This document shows, in pieces, positions 21,815 to 30,902 of a stretch of DNA of 64,000 nt. Position 1 is the stretch's first letter, and each line of letters starts with the position of its first letter. A program made the position numbers and the translations under genes. This stretch comes from Saliterribacillus persicus. Lineage in GTDB: Bacteria > Bacillota > Bacilli > Bacillales > Amphibacillaceae. The stretch is taken from assembly GCF_003337485.1 (NCBI RefSeq), contig NZ_QPJJ01000010.1, forward strand, positions 1-64,000. Reading direction: 5' to 3'. The notes under the pieces were generated by a model. The model was not told the DNA's origin and did no database searches. It worked only from the letters and a program-made list of their open reading frames with translations.

Positions 21815-21862
21815 ATAGAAAGTCCCAATCACGTGGTTTTGAGCTGTGATTGGGACTTTTTT
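21815..21862. terminator. Bidirectional terminator between moaC and the 84-aa gene
   Basis: AGTCCCAATCAC (21821-21832) and GTGATTGGGACT (21846-21857) are perfect 12-bp arms with a 13-nt loop. A TTTTTT tail follows on the + strand. A shorter A-rich flank could serve the minus strand. Confidence 0.85.
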
Positions 21863-22115
21863 ATTTTTCTGTTGGAAAGATCAATTTATTATCAACGAAT
21901 ATTTTGCAGTGAATTCTAAATATACCGCCAAGCTTTGCTTTTATTTTCTTTTCTCCTGTCGGTGTTGCTAGTACCCCGTTTAAGGTTCCCCTAAAGCTAA
22001 GTCCAAGATTTTCATCCTGTAACTCATCATCGATATATAGCTTTTCTCCACTAAACCATCTATTTTCGATTTTAATATCGCAGTTGTCATAGTTAAGTTC
22101 AAATGTTTTTTTCAT
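21861..22115 (-). CDS. Unrecognised small protein, 84 aa
   Basis: I do not recognise this protein. It is soluble, has no signal peptide, and looks beta-rich, alternating charged and hydrophobic residues (FELNYDNCDIKIENRWF, then GGIFRIHCKIFVDNK). It has a good RBS (GGCGGAG before the ATG) and a shared terminator just past its stop, which argues that it is real. It lies between moaC and moaB on the minus strand, 41 bases downstream of moaB, so it is probably co-transcribed with moaB. Confidence 0.6.
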   Translation of the reverse strand: MKKTFELNYDNCDIKIENRWFSGEKLYIDDELQDENLGLSFRGTLNGVLATPTGEKKIKAKLGGIFRIHCKIFVDNKLIFPTEK

Positions 22116-22156
22116 GCTTCTCCGCCTTTACTTTTCATCTATTTCTGCATGTGTTG

Positions 22157-22669
22157 TTATTTTCTATCTTTTTTTATTTCATTTACGACATGACCAAGCT
22201 CTGGCACAATCAATTTGTTCATTGCAAGCTTCACCGCACCTGTAGAACCAGGAGTAGAAAAAACTGCCGTATGGTTTGAGACACCTGCTGTCGCTCTTGA
22301 AAGAATTGCTGATGAGCCAATATCCTCCTGATAACTAAGCACGCGGAAAATTTCACCGAAGCCCGGGATTTCTTTATCCAATATCTCCTCTACCACTTCG
22401 ATCGTGACGTCCCGGTACGCGATTCCAGTACCTCCATTTAATAAGACCGCATCAATTGCGCTATCCTGACACCCTTTTTCCAAAACAGCTTTAATCTCTG
22501 CCTCTTCATCTTTTACGATGGTGTACGTGTGAATATGGTGACCATTTTCTTGTAGGAGCTGTTTCATCAGCTTACCACTTTTATCCGTTTCTTTGGTTCG
22601 TGTATCGCTAACGGTTATAATCATCACATTCACTTTTAGTTCAGCATTTTTTTGGTGTTCATCTGCCAT
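22157..22669 (-). CDS. moaB: Molybdenum cofactor biosynthesis protein MoaB
   Basis: MoaB-family proteins bind molybdopterin and in many bacteria adenylylate it (MogA-like role). The 170 aa contain NVMIITVSDTRT, the MPT-binding LLNGGTGIAYRDVTIE (about 85-100) and the C-terminal FSTPGSTGAVKLAM. ATG 22669 follows AAAGGAG by 9 bases; the longer frame to 22714 lacks an RBS and overlaps the upstream gene. It starts 2 bases after the DUF2252 stop, so the two are one transcript. Confidence 0.92.
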   Translation of the reverse strand: MADEHQKNAELKVNVMIITVSDTRTKETDKSGKLMKQLLQENGHHIHTYTIVKDEEAEIKAVLEKGCQDSAIDAVLLNGGTGIAYRDVTIEVVEEILDKEIPGFGEIFRVLSYQEDIGSSAILSRATAGVSNHTAVFSTPGSTGAVKLAMNKLIVPELGHVVNEIKKDRK

Positions 22670-22671
22670 CT

Positions 22672-24033
22672 TTAGTTCTCCTTTTTGTTCTTGTAAAAGT
22701 AAGTTTCGAGCCATTCCAGAAAATACTCGTAATCTTCCTCTACTTGTTTTTTATAGAAACGGGACCACGTGACTAGTTCGCGGGTGAATCCTTTTCGATC
22801 CTGTTCAATCGTATCTAATATTGCCTCTTCACTATGATAGGCGAGCAGTCCTTTCTTAACGTCAGCATCGGCACGTGCATGGATTTTGGCAGAGATTTTC
22901 CCCATTGTTTTCACCGTTTGCTCGATTGCTTTATAGCTAGTGAAGTCATCGTGATCGATATCTTTGTCAAAGGCAGAACGCTCTCTAACATAATAGGAGC
23001 GATTACCAATATCCATAAATCCAAGATATGGGTCTGCTTTATGGTGCATGGCTTTTTGGGTATCGATTACGCGCTCGCCCTGGTGGTTATAGTGCTGCCA
23101 GAAATTTTCATTGTATTCGAAAAAGTACGCGGGCACCGGCGGCCTTGCTTCCTTCACTTCTAGAATAATATCATCTTTATTTTTGTCTGGATGATTTCCT
23201 TCAATTAAGACAAAATATCGATTGAGCCCAGTAGAGGAAACGCCTGAGCCTAATTTTTTCACTATGTCTTTTATTTCAAAATGATGGTCTTCTTTAAATT
23301 TTCCAATTGGAAGGGTGCTTTGATAATCGTCCCAAGCTTTTTGGATTGCTTTATATTCATTCGCAGATACTTCTTTTAACTTCTCTTTGTTGCGATCAAA
23401 TACTCGAACGCCGTCCTCATTCGTTATTGTTTGTTTGGTGAGTTCGTGTGTTTCTTTTCGTTCCTCTAATTTCTTTAATGCTTTCTTGATCGGGCCTTTT
23501 GTATTTTCGATTGTAAATACTGTTGTGACTGGATCTTCTTCTTGTTTGGTGAATTTCTTCAATTGTTTACGATAGCTTTTTAAATAAGCCTTCACCAGTT
23601 TATCCTCATCCTTATCATCTGTGATTCCTTGCTTTTCTGCGGTCAAACGAATACTTACGACCATGCGGAGCAGATCGTAAAGGTACGAGCCTAGATATCC
23701 CTCATCAAAGTCATCTACGTCAAATACTAAGTTGCCTTCCTCATCTTCAAAGGTGCTGAAGTTATCAAGATGCATGTCCCCCATAATCCAGGTAGGCTTA
23801 TCAGCTGGTGTGTGAAACTGGAATGGAATTCTGCTTACATCATAATAAAATAAGTAGGCACTTCCGCGAAAAAAGTTATAGGGATCTTGCTTCATTTTAT
23901 TGTATTTTTTCTTGCGTTCTTTTTTGTTAATTTGCATAACGCGATTATCGAGTTGTTCTAAAATCGTGTGCAGGGCATTTTTTCTGAGTACTTTATTCGT
24001 TTCTCGAATTGTCTCTTGCATATCACGAACCAT
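22672..24033 (-). CDS. DUF2252 family protein
   Basis: 453 aa. The family has a protein-kinase-like (aminoglycoside phosphotransferase-like) fold of unknown substrate. Seen: FFRGSAYLFYYD (about 55-66), WIMGDMHLDNFSTF and the metal-binding-like FDVDDFDEGYLGSYLYDLLRM (about 85-125), with a long charged, Lys-rich middle. ATG 24033 has AGGAGG 7 bases upstream. It is directly coupled to moaB. Upstream of it lies the large repeat array B, which must sit in or near its promoter region. Confidence 0.85.
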   Translation of the reverse strand: MVRDMQETIRETNKVLRKNALHTILEQLDNRVMQINKKERKKKYNKMKQDPYNFFRGSAYLFYYDVSRIPFQFHTPADKPTWIMGDMHLDNFSTFEDEEGNLVFDVDDFDEGYLGSYLYDLLRMVVSIRLTAEKQGITDDKDEDKLVKAYLKSYRKQLKKFTKQEEDPVTTVFTIENTKGPIKKALKKLEERKETHELTKQTITNEDGVRVFDRNKEKLKEVSANEYKAIQKAWDDYQSTLPIGKFKEDHHFEIKDIVKKLGSGVSSTGLNRYFVLIEGNHPDKNKDDIILEVKEARPPVPAYFFEYNENFWQHYNHQGERVIDTQKAMHHKADPYLGFMDIGNRSYYVRERSAFDKDIDHDDFTSYKAIEQTVKTMGKISAKIHARADADVKKGLLAYHSEEAILDTIEQDRKGFTRELVTWSRFYKKQVEEDYEYFLEWLETYFYKNKKEN

Positions 24034-24130
24034 GAACATTCCTCCTAGTATTATCAATGCTTGTACATTAATCTTATCACAGACTGGTAGAATTTTCTGG
24101 CCTGAAGGCAGAGGGTGTCGATGGAGTTTG

Positions 24131-24610
24131 ATTTATTCTCGGGTTTGGAGATTTGTTCTCGACTTTCGCGATTTGTTCTCGACTTTCGTGATTTGCTCTC
24201 GACTTTTGCGATTTGTTCTCGACTTTCGTGATTTGCTCTCGACTTTCGCGATTTGTTCTCGACTTTGGGGATTTGCTTGCGACTTTCGTGATTTCCTTGC
24301 AACTTTCGTGATTTCCTTGCAACTTTCGTGATTTGCTTGCAACTTTCGTGATTTGCTTGCAACTTTCGTGATTTCCTTGCAACTTTCATGATTTGTTTGC
24401 AACTTTTGCAATTTGCTTGCAACTTCCGTGATTTGCTTGCAACTTCGCGCGTTTACTTGCAACTTCCGTGATTTCCTTGCAACTTCCGTGATTTCCTTGC
24501 AACTTTTGTGATTTGCTTGCAACTTCGCGCATTTGCTTGCAACTTCTGTGATTTGCTTGCAACTTTTGTGATTTGCTTGCAACTTCGCGCATTTGCTTGC
24601 AACTTCAGCG
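24131..24610. repeat. Phased repeat array B: 24 units of 20 bp
   Basis: Exactly 20-bp units in perfect register for 480 bases, consensus ATTTGCTTGCAACTTTCGTG. The first unit reads ATTTATTCTCGGGTTTGGAG. Units 2-7 carry TTCTCGAC or CTCTCGAC, unit 8 (CTTGCGAC) is transitional, and units 9-24 carry CTTGCAAC, so two subfamilies meet inside the array. Variation concentrates in the last four bases. It fills the gene-free stretch 24034-24656 apart from the purD terminator. Several frames stay open through it only because the repeat lacks stops; I do not consider it coding. Confidence 0.95.
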
Positions 24611-24618
24611 AATCGAAT

Positions 24619-24652
24619 CCAAAAAAATGCTCACCGGGCTAGGGTGAGCATG
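24619..24652 (-). terminator. Intrinsic terminator of purD
   Basis: ATGCTCACC and GGTGAGCAT form a perfect 9-bp stem with a 7-nt loop. On the minus strand it is followed by TTTTTTT. It lies a few bases beyond the purD stop and ends the pur operon. Confidence 0.9.
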
Positions 24653-24656
24653 TCTA

Positions 24657-25916
24657 TTACTTATCTAATTTGAATCCGATGTCTTTGCGATAGAAGAATG
24701 CGTCGGATTCGTCAAAGCGGGTTAAGTATTGATAGATCTCTGCTTGTGCTTTGTCTGGGGTGTCTGCTACGGCACCAACTAGGAGAACGCGTCCGCCGTT
24801 TGATACGAAGGTATCATCTGCTGTGCGAGCTGTACCAGCATGGATCACGTAGGCTTGGTTACCGGAATCTAGCGCCGGGAGCTCCACACCTTTTTCATAA
24901 GCACCTGGGTAGCCTTTGGAAGCGACGACTGTTCCGATCGCATAGGCATCTTTGAACGAAAGCTGTGGATCGCGTCCTGAAGTTACGTCCTCGATTACTT
25001 GGATTAAATCATTTTCTAGAAGTGGCAGGACGACTTGTGTTTCAGGGTCACCGAACCTTGCGTTAAATTCGATTACCTTTGGTCCTTCCGTGGTTTGGAT
25101 TAGGCCGCCGTATAAAACGCCTGTATAGGTTCTGCCTTCTGCGATCATTCCTTTTGCAACGGGCTTCAGGATTTTCTCGATCGTGAAATTAATTTCATCT
25201 TCTGTTACATCTGGCACGGGGGCATACGCGCCCATCCCACCTGTGTTGGGACCTTGATCATTGTCATAAGCGCGCTTGTGGTCGCGGGCTGGAATCATTG
25301 GATAGACATTTTCTCCTTCTACAAAAGCAAAAAGGGAGAATTCTTTCCCATCCAAAAATTCCTCGATAACTACACGGCTTCCGGCGTCACCAAATTGGTT
25401 ATCCGTCAGCATGTTTTCAACCGCTTCAAGTGCTTGTTCAACTGTTTCAGCGACAACAACACCCTTACCTGCTGCTAGTCCATCTGCCTTTACAACAATT
25501 GGTGCGCCTTGTTCTTTTATATATGCTTTCGCTTTTTCTACATCTGAAAAAGTTTCATAGCCTGCTGTTGGGATATCATATTTTTTCATAAAGGATTTAG
25601 CGAAATCCTTACTACCTTCAATAATCGCCGCTTCTTCTGTTGGGCCAAACACTTTAAGGTCAGCTTTTCTAAAGGCATTCACCACACCTTTTGTTAGCGG
25701 AACCTCTGGACCTACAATCGTCCAGTCAATTCCTTTTTCAAGTGCATAGGTAACGAGCTGATCAATTTGATCGTCCTTAATAGCTACACATGTTGCATCC
25801 TTTTCGATACCGCCATTACCAGGTGCGACAAATATCTCTGTTACACGTTCACTTTCCTTTAATTTTTTTACAATAATATGCTCGCGTCCACCGCTTCCAA
25901 TCACTAGAACTTTCAT
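24657..25916 (-). CDS. purD: Phosphoribosylamine--glycine ligase PurD
   Basis: PurD makes glycinamide ribonucleotide (GAR) from phosphoribosylamine, glycine and ATP, the second step of IMP synthesis. ATP-grasp enzyme of 419 aa: MKVLVIGSGGREHI at the N-terminus, the ATP-binding KADGLAAGKGVVVA (about 144-157) and the signature RFGDPETQVVLPLL (about 285-298). RBS GAGGAGG. It is the last gene of the operon and is separated from purH by 95 bases containing a stem-loop. Confidence 0.97.
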   Translation of the reverse strand: MKVLVIGSGGREHIIVKKLKESERVTEIFVAPGNGGIEKDATCVAIKDDQIDQLVTYALEKGIDWTIVGPEVPLTKGVVNAFRKADLKVFGPTEEAAIIEGSKDFAKSFMKKYDIPTAGYETFSDVEKAKAYIKEQGAPIVVKADGLAAGKGVVVAETVEQALEAVENMLTDNQFGDAGSRVVIEEFLDGKEFSLFAFVEGENVYPMIPARDHKRAYDNDQGPNTGGMGAYAPVPDVTEDEINFTIEKILKPVAKGMIAEGRTYTGVLYGGLIQTTEGPKVIEFNARFGDPETQVVLPLLENDLIQVIEDVTSGRDPQLSFKDAYAIGTVVASKGYPGAYEKGVELPALDSGNQAYVIHAGTARTADDTFVSNGGRVLLVGAVADTPDKAQAEIYQYLTRFDESDAFFYRKDIGFKLDK

Positions 25917-25965
25917 CGAATCCTCCTCTTTCGCTCCACGTTATCGATACTATATTTATAGACGT

Positions 25966-26006
25966 GTAAGAAAGGATTCCCTCACGAATGAAGGGAATCC
26001 TTAATC
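25966..26006 (-). terminator. Stem-loop between purH and purD
   Basis: AAGGATTCCC (25972-25981) and GGGAATCCTT (25993-26002) are perfect 10-bp arms with an 11-nt loop, followed on the minus strand by TTTCTTAC. It could partly terminate transcription before purD or protect the mRNA end. Confidence 0.65.
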
Positions 26007-26011
26007 AAAAA

Positions 26012-27547
26012 TTAATGCTTAAAATGACGCATGCCGGTCAAGACCATCGCGATGCCATGCTTGTTACATTCATCGATAGAATCTTGGTCACGCTTTGAGC
26101 CACCTGGCTGAATGATTGCTTTAATACCAGCTTTTGCTGCCTTTTCCACAGTATCTGGCATTGGGAAAAAGGCATCAGAAGCAAGTACCGCATCCTTCGT
26201 TTTGTCTCCAGCTTGTTCAAAGGCAATAGCTGCTGCGCCGACACGATTCATCTGTCCGGCACCAACACCAACGGTTTGATCGCCTTTTGCAACAACGATC
26301 GCATTTGATTTCACGTGCTTACATACTTTCCAAGCAAATAAGAGTTCTTCTAATTCTTTTGCATCAGGCTTGCGGTCTGTCACCACTTCTACGCCATCAG
26401 CATTTACGCGACCATGGTCACGATCTTGAACGAGCAAGCCACCAATAACGCTGACTACTTTTTTCGAATCCGATTCATTAACCTCGATTGGTGTTTCAAG
26501 CAGGCGAATATTTGGTTTCACTGTCAGAATTTCTAATGCTTTTTCAGAAAAGCTTGGTGCGATGACGATTTCTAAAAAGATATCCTTTAATAGATTAGCA
26601 GTTGCTTCGTCTACTTCGCGGTTTAATGCGACGATTCCACCGAAAATGGAAACAGGATCTGCTTCGTATGCCTTTTGGTATGCTTCTAAAATGGAATCTC
26701 CAATTCCGACGCCACAAGGATTCATGTGCTTAACTGCCACAGCAGCAGGCTTTTCGCTAAATTCTAAGACAACTTCCAGTGCTGCGTTCGCATCTTGAAT
26801 ATTGTTATAGGATAGCTCTTTTCCGTGCAGCTGCTTTGCGTTCGCAATCGAAGCGCCTTTGACATTTCCTTCTTTGTAGAATGCCGCTTCTTGGTGCGGA
26901 TTTTCTCCGTAACGAAGGGATTGCACTTTTTCATACGTGACGGTGAAGGTTTCTGGATCCTTTTCATCAGTAATATCAACAAAATAGTTAGCGATCATCG
27001 CGTCATAATTAGCGGTGTGACGGAAAACTTTAGCTGCTAATTTTTTACGGAATGCTGCTGTACCGCCAGATTGCTGTAAATTTTCAAGTGTATCGTTATA
27101 ATCTGCTGGGTCAACTACAACCGTTACATCACGGAAGTTTTTTGAAGCGGAACGAAGCATTGTCGGGCCACCAATATCAATGTTTTCAATCGCATCTTCT
27201 TCTGTAACATCTTCTTTCGCAATCGTTTCTTTGAACGGATAAAGGTTCACGACAACTACATCTATCGGTGAAATATCGCGTTCTTCCAATTGCTTGATAT
27301 GAGATTCTTCATCACGGCGCGCTAAAAGCCCTGCATGAATGTATGGATGAAGTGTTTTGACACGTCCATCTAAAATTTCATCAAAATTTGTAATATCTGA
27401 TACAGGACGTGCGGTTAGACCTGCTTCTTTCAGCGCTTTTAACGTACCGCCAGTTGAAATTAGTTCGTATCCAAGTTTCTCGAGTCCTGTCGCAAACTCA
27501 ACTAGATTACTCTTATCCGAAACACTTAATAATGCTCGTTTTGTCAT
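26012..27547 (-). CDS. purH: AICAR transformylase/IMP cyclohydrolase PurH
   Basis: PurH is bifunctional and performs the last two steps to IMP. The N-terminal IMP cyclohydrolase domain (about 1-195) includes [23 protein letters not shown] and [16 protein letters not shown]. The C-terminal transformylase domain includes [27 protein letters not shown] and [11 protein letters not shown]. The terminal [11 protein letters not shown] is the standard ending. 511 aa, three bases after purN. Confidence 0.97.
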   Translation of the reverse strand: MTKRALLSVSDKSNLVEFATGLEKLGYELISTGGTLKALKEAGLTARPVSDITNFDEILDGRVKTLHPYIHAGLLARRDEESHIKQLEERDISPIDVVVVNLYPFKETIAKEDVTEEDAIENIDIGGPTMLRSASKNFRDVTVVVDPADYNDTLENLQQSGGTAAFRKKLAAKVFRHTANYDAMIANYFVDITDEKDPETFTVTYEKVQSLRYGENPHQEAAFYKEGNVKGASIANAKQLHGKELSYNNIQDANAALEVVLEFSEKPAAVAVKHMNPCGVGIGDSILEAYQKAYEADPVSIFGGIVALNREVDEATANLLKDIFLEIVIAPSFSEKALEILTVKPNIRLLETPIEVNESDSKKVVSVIGGLLVQDRDHGRVNADGVEVVTDRKPDAKELEELLFAWKVCKHVKSNAIVVAKGDQTVGVGAGQMNRVGAAAIAFEQAGDKTKDAVLASDAFFPMPDTVEKAAKAGIKAIIQPGGSKRDQDSIDECNKHGIAMVLTGMRHFKH

Positions 27548-27550
27548 TGA

Positions 27551-28129
27551 TTATTCCCCGCTTTCTATAAATTGTTGAATCGTATCTGGGTACAGACGGT
27601 GCTCCACCTCTTGAATCGCTTGCTGGAGTGATTCCTTTGTCATGCCGTCTTCAATCCGGACCGCTTCTTGCGCTACAATTTTCCCCGTATCCATACCAGC
27701 ATCCACGTAATGTATAGTTACACCGGTTAGTTTAACTCCAGCGTCAAAGGCTTGTCCAATCGCATCTAATCCTGGAAAAGATGGCAGGAGTGAAGGATGA
27801 ATATTAAAAATTCGACCTTCATACGCCTCAAGTAATGTTGAGCCGATTAAGCGCATATAGCCCGCTAATATAACTAGCTCTGCTTGCGCTTTTTTAAGCT
27901 CTGCAACAATATCCGCTTCAAACGCTTCTTTACCTGCATACTTTTTCGGTTCAAAAACAAATACTGGTGTCTGATTAGCTTTCGCCTTCTCTACTACTTT
28001 CGCGGCAGGTTTGTCTGAAACAAGAAGCACAACCTCAGCATCAAGCGTTTCTTTTTGAATCGCTTCGACAATCGCGTCATAATTACTTCCTGTTCCAGAG
28101 GCAAATACTGCAAGTCGCTTTTTAGCCAT
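27551..28129 (-). CDS. purN: Phosphoribosylglycinamide formyltransferase PurN
   Basis: PurN transfers a formyl group from 10-formyl-THF to GAR. The 192 aa show [15 protein letters not shown] (about 5-19), LAGYMRLIG, the catalytic segment [16 protein letters not shown] (about 108-123; Asn and His) and a later [17 protein letters not shown]. It overlaps purM by 8 bases, so it is translationally coupled. Confidence 0.96.
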   Translation of the reverse strand: MAKKRLAVFASGTGSNYDAIVEAIQKETLDAEVVLLVSDKPAAKVVEKAKANQTPVFVFEPKKYAGKEAFEADIVAELKKAQAELVILAGYMRLIGSTLLEAYEGRIFNIHPSLLPSFPGLDAIGQAFDAGVKLTGVTIHYVDAGMDTGKIVAQEAVRIEDGMTKESLQQAIQEVEHRLYPDTIQQFIESGE

Positions 28130-29150
28130 CGATCAACGTCACCCCTGCTTCATCTGTCACCTCTCCGATAATTGCTGCTTTTTCGCCAATGTCTTCTAAT
28201 AATTGAATCGCCATCGCAGCCTCATGCTCCTCAACGATCACAGCCATACCAACACCCATATTAAACACACCTAGCATATCCTCTAAGCTGAAATCGGCTT
28301 GTTTTGCGAGATACGGGAAGATTGCCGGAACGTCCCAGCTATCCTTCACAATCGATGCTCCCATGCCTTCTGGTAATGCACGCGGTAAGTTTTCATAAAA
28401 GCCGCCACCAGTAATATGGCTGATCCCTTTAATCGTTAAATCAAGCTTAAGCTGCTGAATCGCTTTTACATAGATTCGCGTTGGTTCTAGTAATGCCTCA
28501 CCTAACGTTTTCCCAAGCTCCTCAACAGGTGCGTCAAGTGCAAGCTTGTTGTCAGCAAGAACTTTTCGCACTAAAGAGAATCCATTCGAGTGCACGCCGC
28601 TTGAAGCAAGTCCGATTATTTTGTCGCCAGGCTGGATTGTTTCTCCTGTGATAATAGACGATTTATCAGCCATCCCAACCACAAATCCTGCAAGGTCGTA
28701 TTCTCCGTCTTGATACATGCCAGGCATTTCAGCCGTTTCCCCGCCGATTAAGGCAGCACTACTTTCGACACAGCCATCGGTAATGCCTTTCACGATCTGC
28801 TCGATTTTCTCTGGATCATTTTTTCCACACGCAATATAATCGAGGAAAAATAACGGATCAGCACCCTGTGCCACGATATCATTCACACACATCGCCACTA
28901 AATCGATACCGACCGTGTCATGCTTATCCAGCTCAAAAGCAAGCTTCAGCTTGGTTCCGACACCATCTGTACCCGAAACAAGCACAGGCTCTTTGTAGGA
29001 AAATCCGCTTAAATCGAACAATCCCGCAAACGCACCTACACCACCGATTACTTCCTTACGATTCGTTTTTTTAATATGCTTTTTCATCAACTCAACCGCT
29101 TGGTAGCCCGCATGGACATCCACACCAGCTTCTTTATAGATATCGCGCAT
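28122..29150 (-). CDS. purM: Phosphoribosylformylglycinamidine cyclo-ligase PurM
   Basis: PurM closes the imidazole ring to make AIR. The 342 aa contain [16 protein letters not shown] (about 60-75), [21 protein letters not shown] and [13 protein letters not shown], all family signatures. AAAGGAG precedes the ATG. A 339-base stretch with repeat array D and a terminator separates it from purF, so purMNHD may depend on read-through or on its own promoter. Confidence 0.97.
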   Translation of the reverse strand: MRDIYKEAGVDVHAGYQAVELMKKHIKKTNRKEVIGGVGAFAGLFDLSGFSYKEPVLVSGTDGVGTKLKLAFELDKHDTVGIDLVAMCVNDIVAQGADPLFFLDYIACGKNDPEKIEQIVKGITDGCVESSAALIGGETAEMPGMYQDGEYDLAGFVVGMADKSSIITGETIQPGDKIIGLASSGVHSNGFSLVRKVLADNKLALDAPVEELGKTLGEALLEPTRIYVKAIQQLKLDLTIKGISHITGGGFYENLPRALPEGMGASIVKDSWDVPAIFPYLAKQADFSLEDMLGVFNMGVGMAVIVEEHEAAMAIQLLEDIGEKAAIIGEVTDEAGVTLIDG

Positions 29151-29285
29151 GTTTTTTAACTCCTTTATCGTTTTGAAGTTAGCTTTTTTAGAAAAACTTG
29201 GCTTATCACCGAGTCTTTATGGTGAAAGCCTTAGTTTTACTTATACTATAATCAGCTACTTTCTATAATTTCCTATAGTGTTATA

Positions 29286-29320
29286 AAAACTACCCCTTAG
29301 CCATTCTGAGGGGTATTCGC
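29286..29320 (-). terminator. Intrinsic terminator between purF and purM
   Basis: TACCCCT (29291-29297) and AGGGGTA (29309-29315) form a perfect stem. On the minus strand it is followed by GTTTTTATAAC. It lies inside the operon, about 140 bases before purM, after repeat array D. Confidence 0.75.
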
Positions 29321-29325
29321 GGAAG

Positions 29326-29490
29326 CTTATCCGCCAAGTTAAAAGCTTCTCTTACTAGCCGTGCGAGCGGATTCCGCCGCTGTGTGGCTTTATTCCGCCA
29401 GTCTCTTGTATAATTCCGCCACTCTTTCGACTTATTCCGCCACCCTAGCGGTTTATTCCGCCACTCGAGCGATTAATTCCGCCGTTCGCT
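29326..29490. repeat. Phased repeat array D: six TTCCGCC units, period 21 bp
   Basis: TTCCGCC begins at 29372, 29393, 29414, 29435, 29456 and 29477, exactly 21 bases apart each time. The usual unit is TTATTCCGCCACT plus about 8 variable bases. A worn unit (TTATCCGCC, around 29328-29335) lies two periods upstream. It sits directly against the purF stop in the gene-free stretch 29151-29489, the only long gap in the pur operon. The core is on the + strand, antisense to pur mRNA. Confidence 0.9.
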
Positions 29491-30902
29491 TATTCTTTAT
29501 ATGCTGGTATTTCTGTATCTGGATAAATCTCCGTCGGATAATTACCGGTAAAGCAAGCTTGGCAAACGCCATGCTCCACGGATTCTGCATCCTTTACGAT
29601 CGAATCCTCTAATCCTTTTGTTGTTAAAAAGCCTAGACTATCCGCTCCGATAATTTCACGCATTTCTTCAATCGAATAATTCCCTGCGATCAATTCTCCC
29701 TTGGTAGAAGTATCAATACCGTAGTAGCAAGGATTTTGAATTGGTGGGGAAGCGATACGCACGTGCACTTCTGTCGCACCTGCTTCTTTTAACAAGCGAA
29801 CGATCCTTTTACTTGTCGTTCCGCGTACAATCGAGTCATCCACCATCACGACACGCTTGCCGTCAACAATACCACGAACTGCGGAAAGCTTCATTTTCAC
29901 CCCTTGCTCACGTAGCTCCTGCGATGGTTGGATAAAGGTGCGTCCAACGTAGCGGTTTTTGATTAAACCTAACTCATAAGGAATACCTGTTGCTTCAGAG
30001 AAGCCAATCGCAGCTGAAATACTGGAGTCTGGAACACCTGTTACTACATCCGCTTCAACTGGCTCTTCTTTTGCAAGCTGTTTCCCCATTGTTTTTCTGC
30101 TCGCATGGACATTTAATCCGTCTAGATCACTGTCTGGTCTTGAAAAATAAACATATTCCATCGAACAAAGCGTACGCTTAAGTGGTGAAGTGAATTGCTT
30201 CGTACGAAAACCATCTTTATCGATAACAATTAGTTCACCAGGTCTTACTTCACGTTCATAGGTTGCACCAATTAAATCAAAGGCACAGGTTTCAGATGCG
30301 ACAACATACGCATCACCCAACCGGCCAATTGATAATGGACGCAAACCGCGTGGATCAAGGCCAATAAATAGTTGATCCTCTGTTAAAATACTAAAAGCAT
30401 AAGCTCCCTTGATCATACTAAGGGCGCTAGTAATCGCATCTTCCATTGAAACATTACCGCTTCGCTTGATTAGGTGCGCAATTACTTCTGTATCAGAAGT
30501 TGTTTGCAGGATACTGCCCTGTGCTTCTAATTGATTTTTTAACGCATGCGCATTAACTAAATTTCCGTTGTGTGCAAGTGCCATACTTTTTGTTTGCGAC
30601 CGAAAAACTAGTGGTTGGACGTTCTCAAAGCCGCCGCCACCTTGCGTTGCGTAACGCACATGGCCAACTGCAGCGTGCCCTGTTAATCGGTCAAATTCAT
30701 CCTCCGAAAATACATCATTAATTAAACCAACGCCGCGATGCACGTGCATTTTATCTCCATCGGTTGTGACGATACCTGCGCCTTCTTGTCCTCGGTGTTG
30801 AAGTGCATGCAATCCGTAGTAAGTCATCTCCGCTGCTTTCTCATGTCCCCAAATTGCAAATACACCACATTCTTCGTTTAAGCCTTTGATTTCAGCAAGC
30901 AT
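29490..30902 (-). CDS. purF: Amidophosphoribosyltransferase PurF
   Basis: PurF catalyses the committed step, PRPP + Gln to phosphoribosylamine. The N-terminal [19 protein letters not shown] contains a propeptide ending before the nucleophile Cys12, as in B. subtilis. Other features: [25 protein letters not shown], the PRPP-binding [15 protein letters not shown] (about 345-360), and C-terminal Cys likely for a 4Fe-4S cluster (GVCQACFTG). ATG 30902 was chosen over 30920 because GGAAAGGGG precedes it. It overlaps purL by 25 bases. Confidence 0.96.
   Translation of the reverse strand: MLAEIKGLNEECGVFAIWGHEKAAEMTYYGLHALQHRGQEGAGIVTTDGDKMHVHRGVGLINDVFSEDEFDRLTGHAAVGHVRYATQGGGGFENVQPLVFRSQTKSMALAHNGNLVNAHALKNQLEAQGSILQTTSDTEVIAHLIKRSGNVSMEDAITSALSMIKGAYAFSILTEDQLFIGLDPRGLRPLSIGRLGDAYVVASETCAFDLIGATYEREVRPGELIVIDKDGFRTKQFTSPLKRTLCSMEYVYFSRPDSDLDGLNVHASRKTMGKQLAKEEPVEADVVTGVPDSSISAAIGFSEATGIPYELGLIKNRYVGRTFIQPSQELREQGVKMKLSAVRGIVDGKRVVMVDDSIVRGTTSKRIVRLLKEAGATEVHVRIASPPIQNPCYYGIDTSTKGELIAGNYSIEEMREIIGADSLGFLTTKGLEDSIVKDAESVEHGVCQACFTGNYPTEIYPDTEIPAYKE

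Noticed and set aside
24054-24592. Several overlapping open frames (68 to 149 aa) on both strands through array B
   Set aside because: They are open only because the 20-bp unit lacks stops; the products are simple 20-residue repeats in several frames at once, with no ribosome binding sites.
24131-24610. Possible CRISPR array
   Set aside because: Units are 20 bp with no distinct spacers, and no cas genes are present.
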